DNA of 64,000 nt from Prorocentrum cordatum (GCA_963575745.1 CAUYUJ010012058.1:317267-381266), one strand, 5' to 3'. Positions 29,501 to 40,910 are shown, numbered from the stretch's first letter. Made by a program: numbers and translations. Notes: a model not told the origin generated them from the sequence alone.

Positions 29501-29639
29501 GCCGCCGAACGACGCCACAAGGAAGGACCGCCTCGCGGCTGGGTGGGGGTGGGCTCCAGTTCTCGGGCTGCTCCTCGGGTCCAGGTCGGAGAGCCTCACG
29601 AGGAGGGAGAAGGCAGCCATGCCACTATTCTGTCCTCGT

Positions 29640-29745
29640 TTTCGCCGTCTGGGGCCTCCTGGGAGGCCCTCGTCGCCACCGCGGGATTCGCCGCGACGTT
29701 CTGGTCAAAACGTATCCCGGGAGAGGTCTGGGGAGTCACGGCATC
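29640..29745. repeat. Dispersed repeat M, copy 2
   Basis: CCTCGTCGCCACCGCGGGAT and TTCTGGTCAAAACGTATCCC match 15945-16060. Followed at 29885-30000 by a ~15-bp minisatellite of GATTCGACGCGG units. Confidence 0.6.
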
Positions 29746-30163
29746 CGTCCTTTTTGGGCTCTCATCACCTAGTCGAAGGCGAGGGTCGCCGTGGCCAGAA
29801 CAAAAAACGCTTCGTTCCTTGTTCCGCGCTCCTTCCTCTGTTGCCGCCTGTCTCCAAAATTGGTGTCTTTTCTTGTGCCCGACGCGGGCTCGATGCGGAC
29901 TCGACGCAGATCTGGCGTGGGTCCGACGCGGATTCAACGTGGATTCGACGCGGATTTGACGAGTCCGAGTGGATTCGACACGGACTCGACGTGGATAGGG
30001 GTGCGACGGGACAGACAGGGTCCCCCAAATATGCAGCACAACCTTTTGGTGGCACGGTGACTCTGTAGAAGCAAGGGCCCGGGGAGGCTTTGAGAAGGCT
30101 CGTTCGGAGCCGGGGTGGAGGCTTACCTGATTGGGCGACATCAGCCCACCACCCAGCCAGGCT

Positions 30164-30363
30164 TATGTCGGGCGTGTCCCCCATACAGGCGCATTTTCGA
30201 CGAAAAATAAAAAAGCATCCCCCCTCAAATAGTTAAAAAATAGTCAAAAATAGTCGGGGAAACTTTTTTTTGAGCAATTTTTTTTTGCCATTTTGGAATC
30301 TTTTCCGGGTATTTCTCATTCTTCGCCCAAAACCTCCCTGTATGGGGGACAGTCCCGACTGAA
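30164..30363. mobile_element. Family B inverted-repeat element, copy 4
   Basis: TGTCGGGCGTGTCCCCCATA at the left, TATGGGGGACAGTCCCGACT at the right, with a long AT-rich core containing AAAAATAGTC. At ~200 bp it is longer than the other copies. Confidence 0.85.
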
Positions 30364-30542
30364 AGCCGGGCCGAGCCTGGGCCCAGGAGGGGCCCGGCCA
30401 CGGTCGGTGTGGCGGTCGCTGGGCGCCGCCGAACGAGACGCCCCTCCTCCTGCCCGCTCAGAAGGCCCCCGCCTCTCCTCAGAAGGCCGCCTCCCGGTGC
30501 TCCCCCCCTTTTCGGGTCGGGCAGCAGAGACACCAAGAAGCA

Positions 30543-30795
30543 CCACGCCAAGGAACACCCTGCTCGATTCCAGTAGGGGGCCACATGCGACCCCTACCCC
30601 CCCCCTCCCCCTCAGAAGTCGTGGGGGGGTAGGGGTAGGGTTCGCATGTGGCCCCCTATCCAGGTTGCACTGGGTTTCTGGGCTCTCGGTGGTTCTGGCA
30701 GGGACGTCGTGGCGTGCCCACGCCAAGAATCAAGGGGCGTCCTGGGGGCGCAGGACCGGGTCTCTTGTGGAAGGCTCCTTGCCGTCGGGCCCCTA
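30543..30795. mobile_element. Family A element, copy 2, split by element E3
   Basis: Left part GCCAAGGAACACCCTGCTC (30549-), right part resumes at 30659 with TTGCACTGGGTTTCTGGG and ends GTCGGGCCCC. The left terminus is decayed. The break falls exactly where E3 and its 5-bp duplication lie. Confidence 0.85.
30574..30658. mobile_element. Family E fold-back element nested in a family A element, copy 3
   Basis: 85 bp, TAGGGGGCCACATGCGACCC at the left, GGGTTCGCATGTGGCCCCCTA-type right end, flanked by exact TCCAG (30569-30573, 30659-30663). Together with copy 2 (GCCAG) this shows a 5-bp duplication and a shared -CCAG target. Confidence 0.95.
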
Positions 30796-31022
30796 CAGTG
30801 CCGTTTTTCATACATGCTCCGCGTGCGGATCATGTATTACAAATGCAGGGATTTAGCACACAAAAACAACGAGGAGTTCATGCATACATTTACTCATGGA
30901 TCAATCCTATATTTTTAAGAACCCTATACGTCAATCCTATTGTTGAAGGACCCTATATCAAGAATCCTATATGTTTAAGACTCCTATATTTTAAGGCATC
31001 CTATGAATTCAAAGCTGCCCTG
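30796..31022. mobile_element. Family C inverted-repeat element, copy 2
   Basis: Abuts the right end of A copy 2 at a TA. It shares CAGTGCCGTTTTT, GCTCCGCGTGCGGATCATGT and GAGTTCATGCATACAT with the other copies. It is ~60 bp longer because an ATCCTATAT unit is repeated (30900-31005). Confidence 0.85.
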
Positions 31023-31049
31023 TGCTGTGCGGCAGCGCCGGGCTACGAC

Positions 31050-31225
31050 ACATCTGCCGCGCGAGGCCGGCCTCGGCCCCGCCGCCGGGCGCCTCTTCCC
31101 TCCGCGCGCCTCCCGGCGCGCCTCCCGGCGCGTCGGGAGGCGCCCTCGGGGCAGGCAGGCCGCGCGGGCGACTCCGCTGGACCCCCCAATGCGCACGTCG
31201 CGCTTTCGCAGCGTCGGCTCCCACG
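31050..31225. other. GC-rich block, possibly coding
   Basis: Contains the palindromic direct repeat CCTCCCGGCGCG twice (31108-31135). The three + frames are all open. Nothing assignable. Confidence 0.3.
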
Positions 31226-31229
31226 GGTC

Positions 31230-31500
31230 ATTGGGGAGGGGGAGGAGGAGGAGGGGGAGGAGGAGGAGGAGGAGGAGGAGGAGGAGGAGGAGGAGGAGGA
31301 GGAGGAGGAGGAGGAGGAGGAGGAGGGAGGAGGAGGAGGAGGAGGAGGAGGAGGAGGAGGAGGAATAGGAGGAGGCGGAGGAGGCCTCTTGGGAGCCTCT
31401 CGGGGCACTCTTGCGACCTCCTGCGAGCTTCTTGGGGGCCTCGTGGAGGTCTCTCGGGGGACTCCCTGAGCCTCTCGGGGACCTTTGCTGGGCCCCCTCC
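31230..31500. repeat. GGA microsatellite grading into GGCCTCTTGGG repeats
   Basis: GGA triplets 31233-31385, then GGGGCCTC / TCTCGGGG units to about 31500. 31500-31760 shows no supported gene. Confidence 0.9.
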
Positions 31501-31930
31501 CAATGGATGTTTTTTTCTCGTCCCGAGCCGTTCCTCGCTGGTCCCGTGGCCCCGCGAGCGCCCCCGGAGGCCGCAGACGGCCAAAAAAGTTGTCGGCCGC
31601 GACGTTCTCGCAGCGAGGGGAGATCGGGGACCACTCTCGTGCTCGGTTTTAGGGTTCCCGACCCCTTCCCGTGGGAAAGTCTTTCTCCCCAGAACAATGG
31701 TTGATTGTCCCGCAGCCCCGTGACGGGCCTCCGAGGGCCGAAATCGAGGAAACACCTAATTGATGGATGGAACATGTCAGCGGAGATTGGGGCGTTCGTG
31801 CAGCATATTTGGGACGCGGCGAGCCCCGAAGGGAGCAGTCTCTATCCTTCTCTAGGGGGGTAAATCGGCCAGTGAGGCCCAGATCACACCAGTGTGTGTG
31901 TGTGTGTGTGTGTGTGCGGCCGCTACCCAG

Positions 31931-32026
31931 GGGCTCACTTGGCACACGGACTGCTACGCCCAGCTGATCACCTGGGGCAAGGATCGGGCGACGAGAGCTA
32001 TGCATGTCCAAATGCCTCTGGCCAGG
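31931..32026 (+). CDS. Unassigned exon-like frame
   Basis: A CTACCCAG acceptor-like site (31929-31930) follows a GT dinucleotide run (31893-31914). The frame then reads GLTWHTDCYAQLITWGKDRA and TRAMHVQMPLARP before a CTC microsatellite. Aromatic and charged residues make it look genuinely coding. Family not recognised. Confidence 0.4.
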
Positions 32027-32034
32027 CCCATCCC

Positions 32035-32157
32035 CCCCCTCCTCCTCCTCCTCCTCCTCCTCCTCCTCCTCCTCCTCCTCCTCCTCCTCCTCCTCCTCCT
32101 CCTCCTCCTCCTCCTCCTCCTCCTCCTCCTCCTCCTCCTCCTCCTCCTCCTCCTCCT
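32035..32157. repeat. CTC microsatellite (~40 perfect units)
   Basis: Uninterrupted CCT triplets, the purest triplet tract in the window. The sequence between it and 32460 has no supported gene. Confidence 0.95.
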
Positions 32158-32459
32158 CTCTCGCGTTCCCTCAGGCGTGGCAGGGCCCCTGGGGAATCCC
32201 GTTTGCGCGTGCCCGTCGGCTGGCACCCCGTATTGGCCCTGCCGCTCATATGCATGAGCAAACGGCTCAACACCGTTGGCAGGTGAACAAGGCCAGTGCA
32301 GCCCCCCGCGGAGTCGGGTGAACAATGGGCTTGCAGGGGTCCCGTCGGCGAGGCAGCGAGTCGCTAGGCGACAAGCCCCTACCCAGTGCCAGAGTCCATA
32401 CGTCGAGCGAGGCTTGTCGTGTTTACCGCGGCATGACTTCTGCGCGCGTCAGCCACTTC

Positions 32460-32760
32460 AGCTCCTCCTCTTCTCTCCCCCTCCTCCTCCTCCTCCTCCT
32501 CCTCCTCCTCCTCCTTCTCCTCCACCTCCACCTCCTCCTCCTCCTCCTCCTCCTCCTCCTCCTCCTCCTCCTCCTCTCTCGGCGCTCTCCTGTCTCCTCC
32601 TCGTTTCTCTCCTCTCTCCTCCTCTCCTTCTCCTGCTCCCCCTCCTGCTCCTCCTCCTGCTCCTCCTCGTCTCGCCACTCTCCTCTCGACGCTCTGCCTC
32701 CCTCGCCCTCCCTCCCTCCCTCGCTCCCTCCTCTCCCCCCCTGCCTCGAAGCCGGGGGAT
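32460..32760. repeat. CTC microsatellite, interrupted
   Basis: CCT triplets with CAC, TCT and CGC interruptions, then CCCT units. Confidence 0.9.
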
Positions 32761-32984
32761 TGTGGAGTCCCTCGTCGTCTTGATCTGGTTTTCGTCGAGT
32801 GGAACGCTTTGATGTGTTTTTTTGGACATTTTCCTGTTCGCCGTGATCCCCTTTTATACGATGGCTCTCTCGGAATATTGCTATCTCGTTTTTTTGTTCT
32901 CTCTCTCTCTCTCTCTTTGGCTCTCTCTGTCTATCTCCTGCACCAGGCCAATGCATGTCGATGTGATACCAGTTCATTGCCAGC

Positions 32985-33769
32985 CACTGCCAATCCAATG
33001 CCAATGGGGAAATCCTTTCGCTCGGTGGATTTCAATACGAATCCTTTGTGGACGGTGTTATTACGAATCGTTCTTCGGAGGAGGATTTCAATAGGAATGC
33101 CTTTGTGGAGGGTTTCGATAGGGATCCTCCTGTGGAGGGTTTCACTAGGAATCCTTCTCGTGGGGGGTTCAGTAGGAACCTTTCTGCGGAGGGAGCCATA
33201 GGACTCGCCAGCGCGATGCCAACGCAATGCCGAGCAGTGCCATCGCAATGCCAAACCAATGCCAAGGCGACCCCATTCCAATGCCAATGCAATGCCAATG
33301 GAGAGGAGCCTTTGTGGTAGATGTTAAACTGATTTTTTGTTGTTTTTTTCTGGAGGGTTTCGATAGGAATCGTTGTGCGAAGGGAGGCACACGGACCCGC
33401 TAGCACAATGCCAGCGCAATGCCAACGCGGTGCCCAGTCCAATGCCAATGGGGGAATCCTTTCGCTCGGTGGATTTCAATACGAATCCTTTGTGGACGGT
33501 GTCATCACGAATCCTTCTTCGGAGGATTTCAATAGGAATGCCTTTGTGGAGGGTTTCGATAGGGATCCTCCTGTGGAGGGTTGCACTAGGAATCCTTCTC
33601 GTGGGGGGTTCAGTAGGAACCTTTCTGCGGGGGGAGCCATAGGACTCGCCAGCGCGATGCCAACGCAATGCCGAGTAGTGCCATCGCAATGCCAAACCAA
33701 TGCCAAGGCGACCCCATTCCAATGCCAATGCAATGCCAATGGGGAGGAGCCTTTGTGGTCGATGTCAAT

Positions 33770-33815
<46 letters not shown>

Positions 33816-35545
33816 CTGGAGGGTTTCGATAGGAATCGTTGTGCGAAGGGAGGCACACGGACCCGCTAGCACAATGCCAGCGCAATGCCAACGCAGTGCT
33901 CAGTCCAATGCCAATGGGGGAATCCTTTCGCTCGGTGGATTTCAATACGAATCCTTTGTGGACGGTGTCATTACGAATCCTTCTTCGGAGGATTTCAATA
34001 GGAATGCCTTTGTGGAGGGTTTCGATAAGGGTCCTCCTGTGGAGGGCTTCACTGGGAATCCTTCTTGTGGGGGGTTCAGTAGGAGTTCTTCTGCGGAGGG
34101 AGTCACGAGGACTCGCCAGTGCAATGCCAACGCAATGCCAACACAGTGCCATCGCAGTGCCAAACCCATGCCAACGCGATCCCAACCCAATGCCACTGCA
34201 ATGCCAACCGGGGGAATCCTGGGTTATATATTCCAAACGGAATCTTGCTGGTTGAGGGTTTCAGTAGGAATCGTTATGCTGAGGGTGGCACTCGGACTCG
34301 CCAGCGCAATCCCACACCAGTGCCAACTCCATTCCAAACCAACGCCAAGGTGACCCAACCTTTCTGCCAATGCAACGCCAATGGGGCGAATTGCTTGTGG
34401 TAGCGTGCAATCGCAATCCTTCTACGAACCTTTCTGTGGATGATGCCATCCTTACAAGAATCCTTCTAAGGACTCTTCTTCGGAATCCTTATTGTGGGGG
34501 TCCGTAGGCATCTTTCCTGTGGACGTATTCCATCGGAATCCTTATGTGGAGCGTTTGGTTGGGACTTGCCAGCGCAATGCCATCGCAATGCAAACGCACT
34601 GTTAACGCATTGCCATCGCAATGCCAACGCAATGCCAATGCGATGCCAAACCATCACCAATCCAATGCCAATGCAATGCCGATGGCATGATTCCAGTCTT
34701 TCAGCAGATTCCAACAGATCCCTCTGTGGACGATTTGGTTACGGATCTTTCTTCGGAGGATGTCGATCGGAATCTTTTTGCGGAGGGTTTCAGCCGGAAT
34801 CCTTCTGTGGAGGGTTTCGCCAAACACCCTTCGTGTGGGGGGCCCTTCGTGTGAAACGTTTCAATAAGAATCCTTTTGTGGTGGGAGGCATTAGAAGTCG
34901 CCAGCGCAATGCCAAAGCAGTGCCAACGCAGTGCCAAACCAATGCCATGGCAATTCCAATCCAATGCCAATGCCATGCCTGGGGGAAATCCTTGTGATCG
35001 GTTTCACCAGGATTCCTTCGATGGAGGGCTTCGAATGGAATCCTGCTTTGAAGGGGATCAATGTGAACCCTTCTGGTGGAATGTTTCAATCGGAATCCTT
35101 CTGGTGTGGGTTTCAATAGGAATCATCCTGCGAGGGGGGGCCGTGGAATTCGCCAGCGCAATGCCGAAGCAGTGTCAACGCAATACCAAACTAATGCCAC
35201 GGCGATCCCAACCCAATGTCAATGCAATGCGTGTGTGATAGATTTCAGCGGGAATCCTTCTGTGGAGGGCTTCGCATGTAATCCTTCTGTATAGGGTTTC
35301 AGTATGGACCCTTTCTGTGGAGGGTTTCAATAGAAGTGCTTCTGGTAGAGGGTTTAAACCTGAGTCCTTTTTGTGGAGGGTGCCATTCGGACCCGCCAGC
35401 GCACTGCTAACGCATTGCCATCGCGATGCCAACGCAATGCCAACGCAATGCGAAGCGCTATACCAACGCAGTGCCAATGCGATACCACACCATGGCCAAA
35501 CCAAAACCAATGCAATGCCAACTTGGGTATTTCTTCTTTTCGAAT
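32985..35545. repeat. Higher-order tandem array, ~445-467 bp units
   Basis: Each unit joins two parts: GAATCCTTYTGTGGAGGGTTTC-type 21-bp repeats, and AATGCCAACGCAATGCCAAT-type repeats. Marker TTTCGCTCGGTGGATTTCAA recurs at about 33018, 33463 and 33928 (spacing 445 and 465). The first three units are over 90% alike; those beyond 34280 are diverged and shorter. A 42-base T run (33774-33815) sits in the second unit only, where the first has a T-rich 25-bp stretch. The frames through it are not genes. Confidence 0.95.
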
Positions 35546-37265
35546 CATCTCAATAGCAAACAACTGGATTCCGGGGGAAGGAGGAGGAGGGCGGGGGAGA
35601 GGAAGGAGGGAACGGAACAGCGCGGCGGAGGTGGAGTAGCCCCCCCACAAACAAAAACGGGAGGCCGTGCCGCGTTTTTCGTTTTTTTTTTTTTTTTTGT
35701 TTTTTTTTTCAGGGGGGAGGTGCAGGATAATCAAACAACTAAATTCTTGGGCACGCAGGGGGAGGAAGAGGAGGAGGAGGTGGAGGTGGAGGAGGAGGAG
35801 GAGAGAGAGGAGGGAGGAGGGAGGAGAGAGGACGAGAAGGAGGAGAGGAGGAGGCGGAGGGAGGAGGAGGAGGAGGAGGAGGAGGAGCCCCCCTCAACAA
35901 AAACAACCTTGACAGAAATACCAACAAACCAACAAACCGGGAGGTCGCGCCTCGTTTGTTTTTGGGTGGGGCAGGAGAAACAAAAACTAGATTCTGGGGG
36001 AGGGAGGAGGAGGAAGAGGGGAGAGGAGGAATATGAGGAGGAGGAAAAGGGGAGGAAAGAGGATGAGGAGGAGGAGGAGGAGGAAAAGGAGGAGAAGGAC
36101 GATGAAGAATAATGTTCGAAACCTTACGGACAACTATATCAAAACACTCTTAGAAAGGCGAGGGCTTCCACAATTTCCCGTTCTCCTTGCCTCCCCCTCC
36201 CTCCTCCCCCCCTCTCCCCCCTTTGGCCCAGCCAGGATGGCGCATGTACTGCTCCCACTCCCAGGATGGGCCTGGCCAGAGGCGGTGGTCGGACGGGGCT
36301 GGGACGAGGACGAGTCTTTTCCAGTGCGCTCCGAAACGCTCCGAGAAGGCCGCGGGGCCCGTGACGTCCTCCAGAGTTGCCAGATCTCAGAGATTTTCGA
36401 TTTGTCCTTGCCCGATTTGATCCTCGGAGGAGGAGGAGGAGGCGGATGAGGAGGAGGAGGAGGTGGAGGAGGAGAAGGAGCAGCGGGAGGAGGAGGAGGA
36501 GGATGATGATGATGATGAGGAGGAGGAGGAGCAGGAGAAGGAGGAAGAGGAGTAGAGGGAGGAGGAGGAGGAGGAGGAGGAGGAGGAGGAGGAGGCGGAG
36601 GAGGAGGAGGAGGAGGAGGAGGAGGAGGAGGAGGAGGGAGGAGGAGGAGGAGGAGGAGAAGGAGGAGGCGGAGGATGATGATGAGGAGGAGGAGGATGAG
36701 AGAAGAAGAAGGAGGAGGAGGAAGAGGAGATGGATGAGGAGAGGGACGAGAAGGAGGAGGAGGAGGAGGAGGAGGAGGAGAAGGACGGGGAGGGGCAGGA
36801 GGAGGAGGAGGAGGAGGAGGAGGAGGAAGAGGAGGAGAAGGAGGAGTGCTGGCCTCGTCTCAAGTGGGCAGTGGTCAGATCACGGCGGCCCGGAGGAGAG
36901 CGCGGAGCTGCCGGCCGCGCGGCGCGCAGACGCCGCGACGGGCCCGGGAGCCCCCGTGGCCGCGACGGGGCGGCTCGCCTCGACGAAATCGAGGGCGCCT
37001 TCCTCGAGTTGGAGGAGGGAGGAAGGAAGGAAGGAAGGAAGGAAGGAATGAGTGAGTGGGTGGGTGGGTGGGTGCGTGGATGAGTGAGTGAGTGAGTGAG
37101 TGAGTGAGTGAGTGAGTCAGTGAGGCAGAGGAGTGAGGAGGAGGAGGAGGAAGAGGAGGAGGAGGAGGAGGAGGAGGAAGAGGAGGAGGAGGCGGCAGAG
37201 GAGGAGAAGGAGGAGGTGGAGGAGGAGGAGGAGGAGGAAGAGGAGGAGGGGGAGGAGGAGGAGGA
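35546..37265. repeat. GGA/GAG purine tract, interrupted
   Basis: GGA triplet blocks at 35755-35885, 35995-36100, 36425-36845 and 37130-37275, with T runs (35681-35710) and a GAGT run (37082-37120) between. One side is almost all purine, so triplex or slipped structures are likely. Between blocks, 36120-36420 has no supported gene; 36850-37010 has two competing GC3-rich + frames (one reading RLDEIEGAFLELEEG) and may be exon. Confidence 0.85.
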
Positions 37266-37329
37266 GGAGGAGTGAGGATCGGCCTCCTCCCTGCTCCTGC
37301 TTCCCTCCTATTGCGACGACGAGGGGGGG

Positions 37330-37434
37330 GTGAGGAGGACCGACGGCGGCAAGGACTCCGCGGGGGCGCTCTCGCCTTGCCTCGCACGTCGGGGAAACGT
37401 AGCACTCGAGTTTGCCAGAACTCGTGCTTATCTG
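37330..37434 (+). CDS. Unassigned exon-like frame interrupted by element A3
   Basis: Reads GGKDSAGALSPCLARRGN then VALEFARTRAYL up to the left end of element A3. If A3 is removed leaving one TA, the frame continues at 37619 as STLFAETVLGSDGPVF, VECLRVPCA and a TGA stop (37694-37696). That makes a plausible C-terminal exon split by a MITE. No family recognised. Confidence 0.35.
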
Positions 37435-37616
37435 CAGTGGAGACCCACGCCAAGAAACACCCTGCTTGCCTCCGCCTCCAGGGTGCCCTGGGTTTCTTGG
37501 GTGTCGGTGGTTTTGCTGTTGAAAGCGTGACGTGCCCACACCAAAAATCAATGGCCGTCCTGGGGTCTCGGGGTTGGATTGCTTGTGGAAGGTTTCTTGC
37601 TGTCGGGCCCCTACTG
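37435..37616. mobile_element. Family A inverted-repeat element, copy 3
   Basis: 182 bp, CAGTGGAGACCCACGCCAAG ... GTCGGGCCCCTACTG. TG precedes and TA follows, consistent with a TA duplication mutated on one side. An extra GCCTCC near 37478 makes it slightly longer. Confidence 0.9.
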
Positions 37617-37726
37617 TATCCACGCTTTTTGCCGAGACCGTCTTGGGTTCTGACGGTCCGGTTTTCGTGGAATGTCTGCGAGTCCCCTGCGCCTGAGTGT
37701 GTATGTCTCCCCGATCGAAGGGGAGT

Positions 37727-37931
37727 GACGAGCGAACAACGCGGACCCATATCCGTGGGGGGGACGGGTCCGAGGTAGGAGGACTGGCTACGGGTATGGG
37801 AGAGGGCTGCTAGACCTAGACCCAAGGGGAGGCTCCCGTTCGATTGCGGACACCCATTCGACACCACGCGCCCATGGCCCCCTCCGCCGCCCCCCCGAGG
37901 GGCATGGGTGTGTGTGCTGTTCGCCCGTCAG
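37727..37931. mobile_element. Family H inverted-repeat element, copy 2
   Basis: TGACGAGCGAACAACGCGGA at the left, GTGTGCTGTTCGCCCGTCA at the right, with the inner CTCCCGTTCGATTGCGGACA block shared with copy 1. Its right end touches the left end of element G2. Confidence 0.85.
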
Positions 37932-38060
37932 GGAACAAAAACTACATAAGCACGAGCTTGTCGGAGCTCCGCGCGGAATTTTCTCGAGTCTGCGCTGGAC
38001 CCGACTCCCTGGCAAGCGGAGCGCGCCAGGGGCAGGGGGGCCCGAACGCCGATCCAAGGA
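37932..38060. mobile_element. Family G fold-back element, copy 2 (degenerate)
   Basis: GGGAACAAAAACTACATAAG and TCGGAGCTCCGCGCGGAATT match the left arm of the intact copy at 61722; the right arm is decayed. H2 and G2 lie end to end. Confidence 0.65.
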
Positions 38061-38580
38061 CGCCGCCTGTTGCTCATCTATCCTGCCTTGGCATCCTCTA
38101 TCATTCCCGCGCACAAGAAGAACGACATTCACTATTCAGTTGATTTTTACGGAGGGCTCCTCGGAGGAGAACCCGCTGACCTTGACATGAGCATTTTGGT
38201 TGTGGTTGTGGTCGATTTGGCCGTCCTGGGACGTCCACATCGACCACAACCAACACTGGGCAAGTTTCGGTGCTCTGACTACTGTTGGCATGCGCAAGAC
38301 ATCCCCAGGGTGTGGCCTCGATGTGGTTATGGTCGCTTGCTGTCCCCTCATCCTCCTCCCTGACGTCTTCTCATTATGAAAACATCGCGATGGAGCGTTG
38401 TTGCTGATTTATGCTCTGGGGACCCTCTCCTTCGGATGCATGTCCTGGGAGGTTCAATTCTTACTTCGCCCTGGTCCGAAATCCGGCTTGCTCCCGCTTA
38501 CTCCGGCCCAATCCCGCTGGGTCTGGCTTAAACCCCGCTACTCCGCGGCCTAATCCGGCGTAGCAGCCCCCCAATAGGGT
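38061..38580. other. No supported gene; one hairpin
   Basis: A 13-bp inverted repeat GGTTGTGGTCGAT / ATCGACCACAACC with a 28-bp loop lies at 38201-38254. Otherwise nothing recognisable. Confidence 0.4.
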
Positions 38581-38735
38581 CTTCCTGCTTGCCTCCAGGG
38601 TGCCCTGGGTTTCTTGGGTTTCGATGGCTCTGCCATGGGGTTCGTGACGTGCCCACACCAACAACTCAAGCGACGTCCTGGGGTCTCAGGGTCGGGGTTC
38701 TCGTGGGAGGTCTCTTGAGGTCGAGCTCCTGCCGT
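38581..38735. mobile_element. Family A element, copy 4 (left end missing)
   Basis: Starts at CCTGCTTGCCTCCAGGGTGC and ends CGAGCTCCTGCCG. Flanking 38736-38870 reads as protein on both strands (for example - strand DRWVVVDGPGAAGDVGSVYR), but cannot be assigned. Confidence 0.8.
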
Positions 38736-38879
38736 AATCCTTCCGACGAAGACCTCCCGGTAGACGCTTCCTACGTCACCTGCAGCCCCGGGACCGTCCA
38801 CGACGACCCATCGATCCACCGCCGGTCCCGGGGAACAGGCCCAGACCTCGGGGGAGCCACGCCGTGGGCAAGATCACGA

Positions 38880-39250
38880 CGGGGGGGTGTCAGGGCCCCC
38901 CCCCCTCACCCTCGTCCCCTCTTCCTGCTCCCTCTCCTCCCCCCCTCCTCCTCCCTCCTCCTCCTCCCCCCTCCTCTTCCCCCTCCCTCTGCCCCGCCGC
39001 CGACGAGAAAACAAGTTTTCCCAGGCTCGGGAATCTGGGGTGCGTGGCGGCGCCGCCCCAGAAATTGCCCTTCTGGGGTGAGGGCTGCCGCGCGCCTGCC
39101 CGCGCCGCGTGCCCTCCCGGCGGCGGCAGCCTGGCCCGTTCGCTTCTTCCTGCCCCCCGCCCCCCCCTTTCGGGGGCGGAAGAGAGGGGGGTGATGACTA
39201 GGGGGGGGGGGGGATATCATGGCGGGGGGCATGATATTTCCCCAGATTCC
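38880..39250. other. C-rich and G-rich low-complexity sequence
   Basis: CCTCCC-rich 38900-39000, G runs near 38880 and 39200. A GC-rich patch, 39050-39150, could be coding but is unassigned. Confidence 0.4.
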
Positions 39251-39499
39251 ATGGCGCCTCTTCTTGTGTCATGACGTCCCCGGCTCCCAGCCTGGGCCGC
39301 GCACATGCCGCCGGCCATGATGTGCACCCCTCCCTCTTGGACACCCCCCTCTTGGCCGCTCCCGACACTTGCACCAGCAGCATGGGATGGCGCGCGGGCG
39401 CCGCGCGCCCGCGCTGGGCGGCTGGGCGGCGGCGGCGCTCGCGGCCTGCGGCGCGGGGCGCGCGGGTGCGGCGGATGGTGTCGGCAGGCCGCCGACTTC

Positions 39500-39540
39500 G
39501 CACGTCGCACGTCGTCGACGTCGACGACGACGTCGTCAAT

Positions 39541-39594
<54 letters not shown>

Positions 39595-40381
39595 TCCGTC
39601 GACGTTGTCGACGTCGTCGACGTCATCGACGTCCTCGCCGACGTCGTCGCCGTCGACGTCGTCGACGTCGCCGCCGCTTTCGCCAGTCGCTGGGCCCAGA
39701 TCTCTGAGGAGGTACTTTCTTCAACCTCGATTTCGGCCTCCGTGGCCCGTTGTCGGGCGCTGGGACCTTGAAAAATTGGTCCGGGACGCAAAACTACCCC
39801 AGAAGGGGTCGGAAGTTCAGGGGAGAAGGGGAGGGGGAGGGCGACGAGGAGGAGGGGCGAGGAGGAGGAGGAGGAGGAGAAGGAGGAGGAGGAGGAGGAG
39901 GGGCGACAAGGGGCGAGGAGGGGCGAGAGGAGGAGGAGGAGAAGGAGGAGGAGGAGGAGGAGGGAGGGTGAGGAGAAGGAGGAGGAGGAGGAGGAGGAGG
40001 AGGAGGAGGAGGAGGGGAGGAGGAGGAGGGAGGAGGAGGAGGAGGAGGAGGAGAGGGGGAGGAGGAGGACGTCTGGGGATGTCGTCCTCGAGGGTCGGGG
40101 CCAGAGGTGCTGGGGCGCTTTTGGGTCTCTCTGTGCTCCCGGGGGCGTTCTGGTCGCTACGACTGGGTTCGCCTCCAGAGTCGTCGCAACTATGAGTAAG
40201 GGCGCATCCAGAGAGAGCCCAGGGTCGACTTTGAAGGAGGTCATCGTCGTCGTCGTTCGCGTCGTCATCATCATCAGCAGCAGCAGCATCAGCATCATCA
40301 TCATAGCATCAGCATCAGCATCAGCATCAGCATCAGCATCATCATCATCATCATCACCACCATTATCATCATCAGTGTCGC

Positions 40382-40437
<56 letters not shown>

Positions 40438-40738
40438 CCATCATTATCACCACCATCATCGCCATCATCAGCAACATCATCAGCATCACCATCATCGCCA
40501 TCATCCTCTTCATCACCATCACCATCATCAGCATCATTATCATTGCCGTCGTCATCACCATAGTCACCATCACCACCACCATCGCCATCCCATTCACCAT
40601 GATCGTCGTAATCGTTATCGTTCCATGATAGCATTATCATCATACTCACCACTAGCACCACCATCATCAGCATCACCATCAGCATCATCGTCATTTTAGC
40701 GTCACCATCATTATCATCATCCGTATCGCCCTCATCAC

Positions 40739-40794
<56 letters not shown>

Positions 40795-40910
40795 CCGTCG
40801 TAGTTGTTATCATCACCAGGAGCATTTGCATGGTCATTATCATCATCATCACCACCATCATTAGCATCATCATCAGCATCAGCACAGCCATCACCATCAT
40901 AATGCTGATG
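39500..40910. repeat. Serial triplet microsatellites: GTC, GGA, CAT
   Basis: GTC at 39530-39670 (with GACGTC palindromes), GGA at 39830-40070, CAT/ATC at 40255-40910. About 100-200 bp of non-repeat DNA lies between. 40910-41130 continues as degenerate AAT/ACT-rich sequence. Confidence 0.9.

Noticed and set aside
32985-35545. Several 80-200 codon frames around 33-35 kb
   Set aside because: All derive from the higher-order tandem array; the same frames recur at each unit.
39198-40694. 498-codon - strand frame
   Set aside because: Almost entirely translated CAT, GGA and GTC microsatellite (poly-Asp, poly-Ser, poly-Thr).
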